A DNA stretch of 64,000 nt, taken from positions 1 to 64,000 of the forward strand of contig NZ_JAWRCU010000022.1 of NCBI RefSeq assembly GCF_033542235.1, read 5' to 3'. Shown piece after piece: positions 54,902 to 62,550 of the stretch. Origin of the DNA: JAWRCU01 sp033542235 (GTDB lineage Bacteria > Pseudomonadota > Alphaproteobacteria > Rhizobiales > Rhizobiaceae). The first letter of the stretch is position 1; each line of letters begins with the position of its first letter. Made by a program: the position numbers and the translations under genes. Below the pieces are notes generated by a model, which searched no databases, had not been told where the DNA came from, and saw only the letters and a list, made by a program, of their open reading frames with translations.

Positions 54902-56467
54902 ATGACCAAGGCGATTGGTGGGCACAACCCGAGTGCCGATGTCGTCATCGTCGGCGGTGGCTCGGCAGGCTCGTTGCTCGCGGCGCGGCTGAGCCAGGAG
55001 CCGGCCCGCCGTGTCCTGCTGATCGAAGCGGGCGAGGAGGCGGGCGATCCCGATATCAGGGTTCCAGCCCGCTGGCCCGCGCTTCAGGGCCGCAGCTACG
55101 ATTGGAACTATCGCACGGAGCCGCAAAAGGGGACCGCGGGCCGGGTACATAGCTGGGCGCGGGGGCGGTTGATCGGCGGGTCAAGTTGCCTGCATGCAAT
55201 GGGCTACATGCGCGGCCATCCCTCTGACTTCCAGGCGTGGGTCGACGAGACTGGCGATCGCCGATGGAGCTGGGATGAATTGCTACTCTCATTTCAGGCT
55301 ATTGAAGATCATCCGCTCGGGGGCAACGGCCTTTACGGCAAGGGCGGGCCGATGCCCGTCTATTTGCCGTCGGATGAGGTGAGTCCGGTGGCGCGCGCGT
55401 TCATCGAAGCCGGCGCCGCTCTGGGCTTGCCGCGTCTTGAGGGCCACAACAGCGGACAGATGATCGGCGTCACCCCGAACTCTCTAAACATTCGAGACGG
55501 GCAGCGGATTACGGTGGCCGACGCCTGGCTCACGCCGGCTGTTCGAAGCCGCGGAAATCTAACCGTCCTGACGGGATCCCAGGTGCGACGGCTTACCCTG
55601 GACGGCAATCAGGTGCGCAGTCTCGAAGTTGTGGGGCGACACGGCGGCCCTTTGGAAGTCTTTGCGGATCAAGTGGTACTCTGCGCCGGCGCGCTGGAAA
55701 GTCCGGCTTTGCTGATGCGCTCAGGCATTGGTCCGCACGATATACTCAAGACCGCCGACGTTGGCTGTTTGATCGATATGCCGGAAATTGGTCGAAACCT
55801 TCAGGACCATCTGCTTGGTGCCGGTAACCTTTATGCGGCCCGCAAGCCGGTTCCGCCATCGCGCCTCCAGCATTCCGAGTCGATGGCCTATATGCGAGCT
55901 GCCGGGTTCACCGGTACCGGGCAGCCCGAAATTGTCGTTGGCTGCGGCGTGGCGCCGATCGTGTCCGAACGCTTTCAGGCGCCTGCCGCCGGCACGGCAT
56001 ATTCGTTGCTGTTCGGGATCACTCATCCGACGAGCCGCGGCAGCGTGCGTATAAGTGGGCCGGAGCTCGATGATCAATTGATCATCGACCCCGCATACCT
56101 GCAAACCGGCCGGGATCGAAAACTGTTTCGACAGGCTCTGGAGGCGGCACGAGAGATCGGTCATCGGGACGAACTTGCCGATTGGCGGGAGCGCGAACTT
56201 CTGCCAGCCGCTCTGAACCGTGGCGCGGAGATCGACAACTTCATAGCGCAGTCAGTCATCACACATCATCATCCCTGCGGTACCTGCAGGATGGGCAAGG
56301 ACAACGGCGGCGCCGTCGATGCGAATCTGAAGCTCAAGGCGCTCGATAATCTTTTTGTCGTTGACGCTTCGATCATGCCCAGTCTCACCGCAGGACCGAT
56401 TCACGCTGCCGTTCTCGCGATCGCCGAAACCTTCGCCCGGACCATGAACGCAGCAAGGCCGCGCTGA
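54902..56467 (+). CDS. pyridoxine 4-oxidase
   Basis: 521-residue FAD-dependent GMC oxidase that converts pyridoxine to pyridoxal with O2 (step 1). FAD motif VIVGGGSAGSLLAARLS, GMC signature ARGRLIGGSSCLHAMGYMRG and the active-site THHHPCGTCRMGKD with TAGPIHAAVLAIAE (His-His pair). The opening MTKAIGGHN aligns with MTRAAGSH of the M. loti enzyme as I remember it, which fixes the start at 54902 rather than ATG 54875. It shares only general GMC similarity with 4-pyridoxate dehydrogenase. Follows gntR by 160 bases. Confidence 0.94.
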   Translation: MTKAIGGHNPSADVVIVGGGSAGSLLAARLSQEPARRVLLIEAGEEAGDPDIRVPARWPALQGRSYDWNYRTEPQKGTAGRVHSWARGRLIGGSSCLHAMGYMRGHPSDFQAWVDETGDRRWSWDELLLSFQAIEDHPLGGNGLYGKGGPMPVYLPSDEVSPVARAFIEAGAALGLPRLEGHNSGQMIGVTPNSLNIRDGQRITVADAWLTPAVRSRGNLTVLTGSQVRRLTLDGNQVRSLEVVGRHGGPLEVFADQVVLCAGALESPALLMRSGIGPHDILKTADVGCLIDMPEIGRNLQDHLLGAGNLYAARKPVPPSRLQHSESMAYMRAAGFTGTGQPEIVVGCGVAPIVSERFQAPAAGTAYSLLFGITHPTSRGSVRISGPELDDQLIIDPAYLQTGRDRKLFRQALEAAREIGHRDELADWRERELLPAALNRGAEIDNFIAQSVITHHHPCGTCRMGKDNGGAVDANLKLKALDNLFVVDASIMPSLTAGPIHAAVLAIAETFARTMNAARPR

Positions 56468-56534
56468 TCTGGCTTTCTGGTGTGCGGAGCAACGTTGGGA
56501 GGCTGAGCAGAGGACACAGAAGCCGAGCCTCGCC

Positions 56535-56768
56535 GTGAGCACGATCCCGCCTCGCCCTGTGGGCGCAGATGCCGGCGCCGTGGTCGACGTTCGCCTGCGC
56601 CTCAACGGTATCGTTGGATTGCGAGTGGCGGATGCCTCGATGATGCCGCGCGTCGTGCGCGGCAACACACATGCCGCCGTCGTTATGACCGCCAGGTTTT
56701 CACCTCTGGATAGCGCGGCCGAAGCCGCTCTTTCAGCTACTTTCGTAGTTAGCCGGCTATTCGCTTGA
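56535..56768 (+). pseudogene. C-terminal fragment of a GMC oxidoreductase
   Basis: From about 56562 the frame reads GADAGAVVDVRLRLNGIVGL, then RVADASMMPRVVRGNTHAAVVMTAR. This is the C-terminal GMC stretch that normally follows the HPxGTCRMG motif; here PRPVG joins straight to GADAG, so the TCRM residues are lost. The whole FAD-binding part is missing. The sequence is not a copy of the adjacent oxidase: VADASMMP and GNTHAA are closer to choline-dehydrogenase-type relatives. Confidence 0.65.
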
Positions 56769-57770
56769 ATTGTGCTTGTCGCCAAACACGCCGCGTTCGC
56801 TGACCTGAATGCCGGCAGGGCCGAGGATCACGCAGAACAGCACCGGCAGGAAGAACAGGATCATCGGTACGGTCAGCTTCGGCGGTAGCGCCGCGGCCTT
56901 CTTCTCGGCCTCGTTCATGCGCATGTCGCGGCTTTCGTTGGCGAGCACGCGCAGCGCCATTCCCACGGGCGTGCCGTAGCGCTCTGCCTGGATGAGAGCC
57001 TGCGTCACCGCCTTCACCGATTCCAGCCCCGTGCGGGTGGCGAGGTTCTCGTAAGCCTGCCTGCGCTCCTGCAGAAACGACAGCTCGGCATTTGTCAGGA
57101 CGAATTCCTCGGCAAGCTCGACCGATTGGGCGCCAATCTCATCCGCAACCCGGCGGAAGGCGGTCTCAACCGACATGCCGGATTCCACGCAGATCAGCAT
57201 GAGATCGAGCGCGTCGGGCCAAGCCTTCTGAATCGACTGCTTGCGCTTCGTTGCCCGGTTGGAGACGTAGAGCACGGGCGCGTAGAAGCCGGCGTAGGCA
57301 ACGAGGATGCAAACGAACAGCTTCACGAAGTTTGGCCGTTCGGCCAGTCCGCCGAGGATGAACACATAGGCCGCTGCCAGCGCGAAGCCGGCAAAGGGAA
57401 GCACGAGGCGGAAGAACAGGAAGACCGTCAGAGGATTCTGGCCGCGGAAGCCTGCCAGCCTCAGCTTGTTGAGCGTGCTTTCGTCGACGAGCGCGCGCTT
57501 GAGGTCGAGCCGCTCGACGATGTTCTTCATGCCCAGCGACTGTTCCTCGCGCAAGCCTTTGCGGCGGCGGTCCGTTTGGGCGGCGAGCCTCGCGCGCTGC
57601 TTGGCGCGGAGCTCATCGCGTTCGAGAGCGACGGATTTCATGCGCTTCTTGAGCTGGTCGCCGCCGAGCGCGGGCAACAGCGTGAAGACTGTCACGAACA
57701 CCGCGACGCTGACCAGAAGCGCGATCAAGAAGGACGGGTCGGTGAGCGATTTGACGATATGTCCGGTCAT
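56757..57770 (-). CDS. tadC: type II secretion F family protein TadC
   Basis: 337-residue inner-membrane platform protein of the Tad/Flp pilus machine. N-terminal helix FLIALLVSVAVFVTVFTLL, a basic cytoplasmic stretch, two central helices and the T2SSF domain (IQKAWPDALDLMLICVESGMSVETAFRRVADEI), then a C-terminal helix ILFFLPVLFCVILG. Pairs with TadB. Last gene of the operon in this window; tadB ends 10 bases upstream. Its stop overlaps the frame of the GMC fragment on the other strand. Confidence 0.93.
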   Translation of the reverse strand: MTGHIVKSLTDPSFLIALLVSVAVFVTVFTLLPALGGDQLKKRMKSVALERDELRAKQRARLAAQTDRRRKGLREEQSLGMKNIVERLDLKRALVDESTLNKLRLAGFRGQNPLTVFLFFRLVLPFAGFALAAAYVFILGGLAERPNFVKLFVCILVAYAGFYAPVLYVSNRATKRKQSIQKAWPDALDLMLICVESGMSVETAFRRVADEIGAQSVELAEEFVLTNAELSFLQERRQAYENLATRTGLESVKAVTQALIQAERYGTPVGMALRVLANESRDMRMNEAEKKAAALPPKLTVPMILFFLPVLFCVILGPAGIQVSERGVFGDKHNSSE

Positions 57771-57780
57771 GGAGCGCCCG

Positions 57781-58794
57781 CTACACCTCGAAACTGATCA
57801 TTCTCTTCATCACGAAGATGCCGATGGACATCCAAAGAGCTGAGCAGCCGAGGATGAGATGCCCGGTGCTCGTCGTGAAAAGCGGCATGATGTAGGTGGG
57901 GCTCGACAGGTAAACGAGCCCGGCGACGATGAAAGGCAGCGCGCCGATGATGGCGGCCGAAGCCTTCGCCTCCATCGAGAGCGCCTGAACCTTGGCCTTC
58001 ATCTTCTTGCGATCGCGCAGAACGCGCGACAGATTGCCGAGCGCCTCCGACAGGTTGCCGCCCGCTTGGCTCTGGATCTGGATGACGATGCCGAAGAAGT
58101 TCGCCTCCGTACAAGGCATGGTCTCGCTCATGCGCAACGCCGCTTCGGGAATGGAGAGCCCGAGCTGCTGCGCCTCCACGATGCGCCGGAACTCGGTCCT
58201 CACCGGCTCCTGTGCCTCATTGGCTATAAGGCGTACGCCGTCGTTCAACGGCAGGCCGGACTTGACGGCGCGCACGATCACGTCGAGCGCATTGGGGAAC
58301 TCGTCCAGGAAAGCCTTGACGCGGCGGGCGCGGCGGAACGCGATGTACCAGCGCGGCAGGCCGATCGCTCCGACCAGAAGGACGCCCGGCAGCACGATCA
58401 TCGGGGCGCCGAGGAAGAAGGCGAGGAAGGTCAGCACGAGACCGCACACCGCCGAATAGATGTAAAAGCGCTGCAGGTCGATCTGCAGTCCCGCCTGCCT
58501 GATCTGGATGCGAAGCGGCGGCTTCTTGAGATTGAGGTCCTTGGCCTTCTGTTTCTGCTCGAGCTCCTTCAGCGAATCCTGCACCGATTTCCTGCGCTTG
58601 GTCGCCTCGGCAAGGCGATCGCGCGAGGCCTTGACGACCGAACGGTCCGTCTCGGCCTTCTTGACGATCTCCAGCCGCTTTTCAACGTTCCGTTCGGTCT
58701 CGATCCTGTTGAACAGAAAAGCGTAGGCGACCGCGCCCGCGCTACAGCCAGCGAGCGCGACGAACGCCAGAACCATGCCGTCTATCCCGAACAC
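57781..58794 (-). CDS. tadB: type II secretion F family protein TadB
   Basis: 337-residue inner-membrane protein. Helices at about 7-28, 112-150 and the C-terminus (SAAIIGALPFIVAGLVYLSSP) flank the T2SSF domain (FLDEFPNALDVIVRAVKSGLPLNDGVRLI ... QSQAGGNLSEALGNLSRVLRDRKKM). Together with TadC it forms the platform on which the CpaF ATPase acts. A 142-base non-coding gap, with no structure I can identify, separates it from cpaF. Confidence 0.93.
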   Translation of the reverse strand: MFGIDGMVLAFVALAGCSAGAVAYAFLFNRIETERNVEKRLEIVKKAETDRSVVKASRDRLAEATKRRKSVQDSLKELEQKQKAKDLNLKKPPLRIQIRQAGLQIDLQRFYIYSAVCGLVLTFLAFFLGAPMIVLPGVLLVGAIGLPRWYIAFRRARRVKAFLDEFPNALDVIVRAVKSGLPLNDGVRLIANEAQEPVRTEFRRIVEAQQLGLSIPEAALRMSETMPCTEANFFGIVIQIQSQAGGNLSEALGNLSRVLRDRKKMKAKVQALSMEAKASAAIIGALPFIVAGLVYLSSPTYIMPLFTTSTGHLILGCSALWMSIGIFVMKRMISFEV

Positions 58795-58936
58795 CGCACG
58801 AAACTCCCGACCACCCGAGCACTTTCAAGAACCGAAGGTCAGCGAAGCAAAGGCTCGCCGACTTTCCGGATAAGATCATGCTGCACAAACAAAGAGCTGG
58901 AGCACGACCAACGACTCCGCTCGAATCCATTCTGCT

Positions 58937-60454
58937 CTAACCGGACTGCTTCTCCATTGCCTCGAGTGCGGCGGCGAGCCGCTGCTCCTCGCCATAGTAA
59001 CGGGCACGGTCCCAGAAGGCCGGGCGCGCGACGCCGGTGGAGACGTGCTTGCCGATCAGCTTGCCGTTCTGGTCCTCGCCCTTGATGTTGTAGAGCACGA
59101 GGTCCTGGGTGATGACGACATCGCCTTCCATGCCGAGAACCTCGGTGATGTGGGTAATGCGGCGTGAACCGTCGCGCAGGCGGGCCGCCTGGACGATGAC
59201 GTCGACCGAGCCGACGATGATCTCGCGCACGGTTTTCTGAGGCAGCGAGTAGCCGCCCATGGCGATCATCGATTCGATACGGTTCAGGCACTCGCGCGGC
59301 GAGTTGGCGTGGATGGTGCCCATCGATCCGTCGTGGCCGGTGTTCATCGCTTGCAGAAGGTCGAACACCTCGGGGCCGCGCACCTCGCCGACGATGATGC
59401 GCTCGGGCCGCATGCGCAGGCAGTTCTTGACGAGATCGCGCATGGTGACCTCGCCCTCGCCTTCCAGATTGGGCGGACGTGTCTCAAGGCGCACGACATG
59501 CGGCTGCTGAAGTTGCAGCTCGGCCGAGTCCTCGCAGGTGATCACGCGCTCCTCGCGATCGACGAAGTTGGTGAGGCAGTTCAGCAGCGTCGTCTTGCCG
59601 GAGCCCGTGCCGCCGGAAATGATGACGTTGCAGCGCACCCGGCCGATGATCTTCAGCACCTCAGCGGCCTCCGGCGAGATCGAGCCGAACTTCACGAGCT
59701 GGTCGAGCGTAAGCTTGTCCTTCTTGAACTTGCGGATCGTCAGGGCCGGCCCGTCGATCGAGAGCGGTGGCGCAATCACGTTGACGCGCGAGCCGTCGGG
59801 CAATCGCGCATCGCAGATCGGCGAGGATTCGTCGACGCGCCGGCCGACCTGGCTGACGATGCGCTGGCAGATGTTCAGGAGCTGCTGGTTGTCGCGAAAA
59901 CGGATATTGGTCTGCTCGACCTTGCCGTTCACCTCGATGTAGACTTGCCTGGCGCCGTTGACCATGATGTCGGCGATCTCATCACGCGCCAAAAGCGGCT
60001 CGAGCGGACCATAGCCCAGCACGTCGTTGCAGATATCTTCGAGCAGCTCCTCCTGCTCGGCGATCGACATCGCAAAATTCTTGATCGCGATGATGTCGTT
60101 GACGATGTCACGGATTTCCTCGCGTGCATTGTCGGGCTCGAGCTTGGCAAGCTGCGAAAGATCGATGGTGTCGATCAGCGCCGAGAAGACCTGCGATTTG
60201 GTGTCATAGTAGCTTTCGCTGCGCTCCCGCTGCGGCCGGCGCACCGGTTCGGCCCCAAGCGGCGGCGTGGCGACGGGCTTGCGAGCCGTGGCAGGCGTGG
60301 AATTCGTTGCACCGGGCGGCAACGGCTCAGCCGCGCGCGAATGCTCGGCCAGACCTGAGGCCGGCCTGCCAAGCTGAACGCCAGGGGCTGGTGCAGGCGG
60401 ACGGAATTCCGTCGCCTGGCGTGCTCCGTCGTCGCTGCCTCTCCTGCCAAACAT
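58937..60454 (-). CDS. cpaF: CpaF/TadA family secretion ATPase
   Basis: 505-residue hexameric ATPase that powers assembly and possibly retraction of Flp pili. A Pro/Ala-rich N-terminal tail (~90 residues) leads to the conserved NDVLGYGPLEPLLARDEIADIMVNG, Walker A IISGGTGSGKTTLLN, the Asp box ITCEDSAELQLQQPHVVRLETR and Walker B RMRPERIIVGEVRGPEVFDLLQAMNTGH with histidine box. All catalytic elements are intact. Located between cpaE and tadB. Confidence 0.96.
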   Translation of the reverse strand: MFGRRGSDDGARQATEFRPPAPAPGVQLGRPASGLAEHSRAAEPLPPGATNSTPATARKPVATPPLGAEPVRRPQRERSESYYDTKSQVFSALIDTIDLSQLAKLEPDNAREEIRDIVNDIIAIKNFAMSIAEQEELLEDICNDVLGYGPLEPLLARDEIADIMVNGARQVYIEVNGKVEQTNIRFRDNQQLLNICQRIVSQVGRRVDESSPICDARLPDGSRVNVIAPPLSIDGPALTIRKFKKDKLTLDQLVKFGSISPEAAEVLKIIGRVRCNVIISGGTGSGKTTLLNCLTNFVDREERVITCEDSAELQLQQPHVVRLETRPPNLEGEGEVTMRDLVKNCLRMRPERIIVGEVRGPEVFDLLQAMNTGHDGSMGTIHANSPRECLNRIESMIAMGGYSLPQKTVREIIVGSVDVIVQAARLRDGSRRITHITEVLGMEGDVVITQDLVLYNIKGEDQNGKLIGKHVSTGVARPAFWDRARYYGEEQRLAAALEAMEKQSG

Positions 60455-60480
60455 CGCTTGCTACTACCGCGGACCAGAAA

Positions 60481-61764
60481 TCATATCTTCAGCTTCAGCC
60501 TGTCGAGCAGGCTCGCAAGGCCGGCCTTTTTCTTCACCTTGATCTCGGAGCGGCCGGTCAGCACATGCGCGATCTCGTTGATCGTCTCGACGATCGCATT
60601 CTGCGCGTCCATTTCGCCCAGCATGCGGCCGTTATTGGCGGCGTTGCCGAAGAGCTGCGGCTCGAAGGGGATCACGGCCGTTGGCTCGAGCCCGAGCGGC
60701 TGGGCAAAATCGGCGGCCGAGATTTCCGGGCGCTTCGGAATGCCGGTCTGGTTGACGATCAGCCGGGGCGGCGCATCGTTCGGCCGCAGCTTCTTCAGCG
60801 TATCGACGAGGTTCTTCGTGTTGCGCAGATTGGCAAGCTCCGGCGTCGCGGTGATCACCACCTCGTCCGCCTGCATCAGCGTATTCTTGGTCCACCCGTT
60901 CCAGGCATGAGGCAGATCGAGCACCAGGAGCGGCGCGCTGCGCTGAGCGGTGTCGATGATCTGCTGGAACGCATCCGGGTCGAAATCGTAGACGCGGTCG
61001 AGTGACGAGGGGGCGGCAAGCAGCGACAGGTGCTCGGCGCATTGCGCCAGCAGCCGATCGAGATAGACCTCGTCTATGCGCTCGGGCGCGAACACGGCTT
61101 CGGCTATCCCTTGCGCCGGATCCTGGTCGAAGTTGATGTTGGCCGTGCCGAAGGGCAGGTCGAGGTCGGCGACGACGACCTCGGACTTGAACAGCGTCGA
61201 CATCGCCCAGCCGACATTATGGGCGATTGTCGAGGAGCCGACGCCGCCTTTGGCGCCGATGAAGGCGATCGACGTGCCGATCGGGTCGGCTTCCGGATCG
61301 CCGAAGATCGAGGCAACGACGCTGACGACGTCGGCCATGGAGATCGGCGCCACGACATATTCGGAGATGCCGGAGCGGATCAGCTCGCGGTAGAGCCAGA
61401 CATCATTGTAGTGGCCAATCACGATGACTTTCGTGCTCGGGTCGCAATGCTCGGCAAGCTGACGGAGTTGTTCAATCATCTCCCGCGGCTCGCGCCGCGA
61501 TTCGACAATGATGAGATTCGGAGTCGGCGCCGACTGGTAGAACTCGATCGCCGTCGCGATGCCGCCCATGTGGACCTTCAGGTGGGTCCTGGCCATGCGG
61601 CGGTCGTCGGCGGCACGTTCGATCGGGCCGGCCACCCCTTCGGTCTCGCAGAAGGCCTGAATGGAAATACGCGGCACCGGCCGCAGCGACCGCATCGCTG
61701 CGATGTCGCCCTGAACGTTGGGGTCGCCATCGTGGTGTGCAGTCTCGTAGGCCAGGTTATTCAT
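60481..61764 (-). CDS. cpaE: CpaE/TadZ pilus assembly ATPase-like protein
   Basis: 427 residues: an N-terminal receiver-like domain (about 60-150, LIIVESRREPREMIEQLRQLA, VIVIGHYNDVWLYRELIRSGISEYV) and a C-terminal MinD/ParA-type ATPase with deviant Walker A FIGAKGGVGSSTIAHN and VVADLDLPFGTANINFD. CpaE places the pilus machine at the pole. The receiver-like domain lacks an obvious phospho-acceptor Asp, as usual for this family. It is 26 bases upstream of cpaF. Confidence 0.94.
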   Translation of the reverse strand: MNNLAYETAHHDGDPNVQGDIAAMRSLRPVPRISIQAFCETEGVAGPIERAADDRRMARTHLKVHMGGIATAIEFYQSAPTPNLIIVESRREPREMIEQLRQLAEHCDPSTKVIVIGHYNDVWLYRELIRSGISEYVVAPISMADVVSVVASIFGDPEADPIGTSIAFIGAKGGVGSSTIAHNVGWAMSTLFKSEVVVADLDLPFGTANINFDQDPAQGIAEAVFAPERIDEVYLDRLLAQCAEHLSLLAAPSSLDRVYDFDPDAFQQIIDTAQRSAPLLVLDLPHAWNGWTKNTLMQADEVVITATPELANLRNTKNLVDTLKKLRPNDAPPRLIVNQTGIPKRPEISAADFAQPLGLEPTAVIPFEPQLFGNAANNGRMLGEMDAQNAIVETINEIAHVLTGRSEIKVKKKAGLASLLDRLKLKI

Positions 61765-61788
61765 GGTCGCGCCCCATTGCCGACACGG

Positions 61789-62550
61789 TCAGAAATTTAT
61801 GTCGACTTCGGATTTGCCGAGGAATTCATTCGAGACGCCGCGCTGGCGATAGACGTCGATGACCTTGCTGCGGTTCTCTGCATCGATCTCGGTCTGCTTG
61901 CGCGGTCCGAGCAGGTCGGCCGGGTTGGCGATCTGCGCGGCAAGGTTGTTCTGATAGGAGCAGCCGAAATTGGCGTAATGCTTGTTCTCCGAATTGTTCA
62001 TGAGGTCCTCGGGCCAGCGTCCGCACCTGTTGGTCTGCGCGCGCATGGCCACGTATGAGACGCGGATCGGAGCAGATGCCTCGACCACCGGCGACTGGTA
62101 GGAAGCCATCATGATGCGCGAAGCCGGCACGCCTCGCGATCGGATGAAGGCGCGGAAATCCCTTGCCGCATCTGCTGCGGCAAGATCATTCGCGGCGCCG
62201 GTCGGCACGGCGATGGTGACGAGCGGCAGGGCGCTGCGGTCGTAGCTGTCGAGAAAGCCGTCGAGCGCGACACGCTGTGTACGCGTCATGCCGCGATCTT
62301 CCGCCGCAACGGGCAGATCGATCGCCTCCTGCTTCTCGGCGATGAAGATCGGATGATTGGTCCGGTAGTCATCCGGAATGGCGCCGACCGTGATGCTGTC
62401 CCGCTTGACGCAGCCGGCGAGCAGCCCGACCGCAATCGCGGCGAGCATCGAAACCGCGGTGCGCCCCATCTGTCTTCGGTTTTGGACCGCCAGCGTGGCT
62501 GCCATGCCCGTGCCCCCAGCAACCTTGCCCATGTCCCGGACCTCGATCAC
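61789..62550 (-). CDS. cpaD: CpaD family pilus lipoprotein
   Basis: 253-residue protein with lipoprotein signal VSMLAAIAVGLLAGC and the CpaD pattern: DDYRTNHPIFIAEK, then DRGMTRTQRVALDGFLDSY, GVPASRIMMASYQSP and the C-terminal NFGCSYQNNLAAQIANPADL. CpaD is a periplasmic/outer-membrane partner of the CpaC secretin. GTG 62550 overlaps the cpaC stop (GTGA); later ATGs (62532 or inside) give a shorter signal region and are also possible. Confidence 0.92.
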   Translation of the reverse strand: MIEVRDMGKVAGGTGMAATLAVQNRRQMGRTAVSMLAAIAVGLLAGCVKRDSITVGAIPDDYRTNHPIFIAEKQEAIDLPVAAEDRGMTRTQRVALDGFLDSYDRSALPLVTIAVPTGAANDLAAADAARDFRAFIRSRGVPASRIMMASYQSPVVEASAPIRVSYVAMRAQTNRCGRWPEDLMNNSENKHYANFGCSYQNNLAAQIANPADLLGPRKQTEIDAENRSKVIDVYRQRGVSNEFLGKSEVDINF

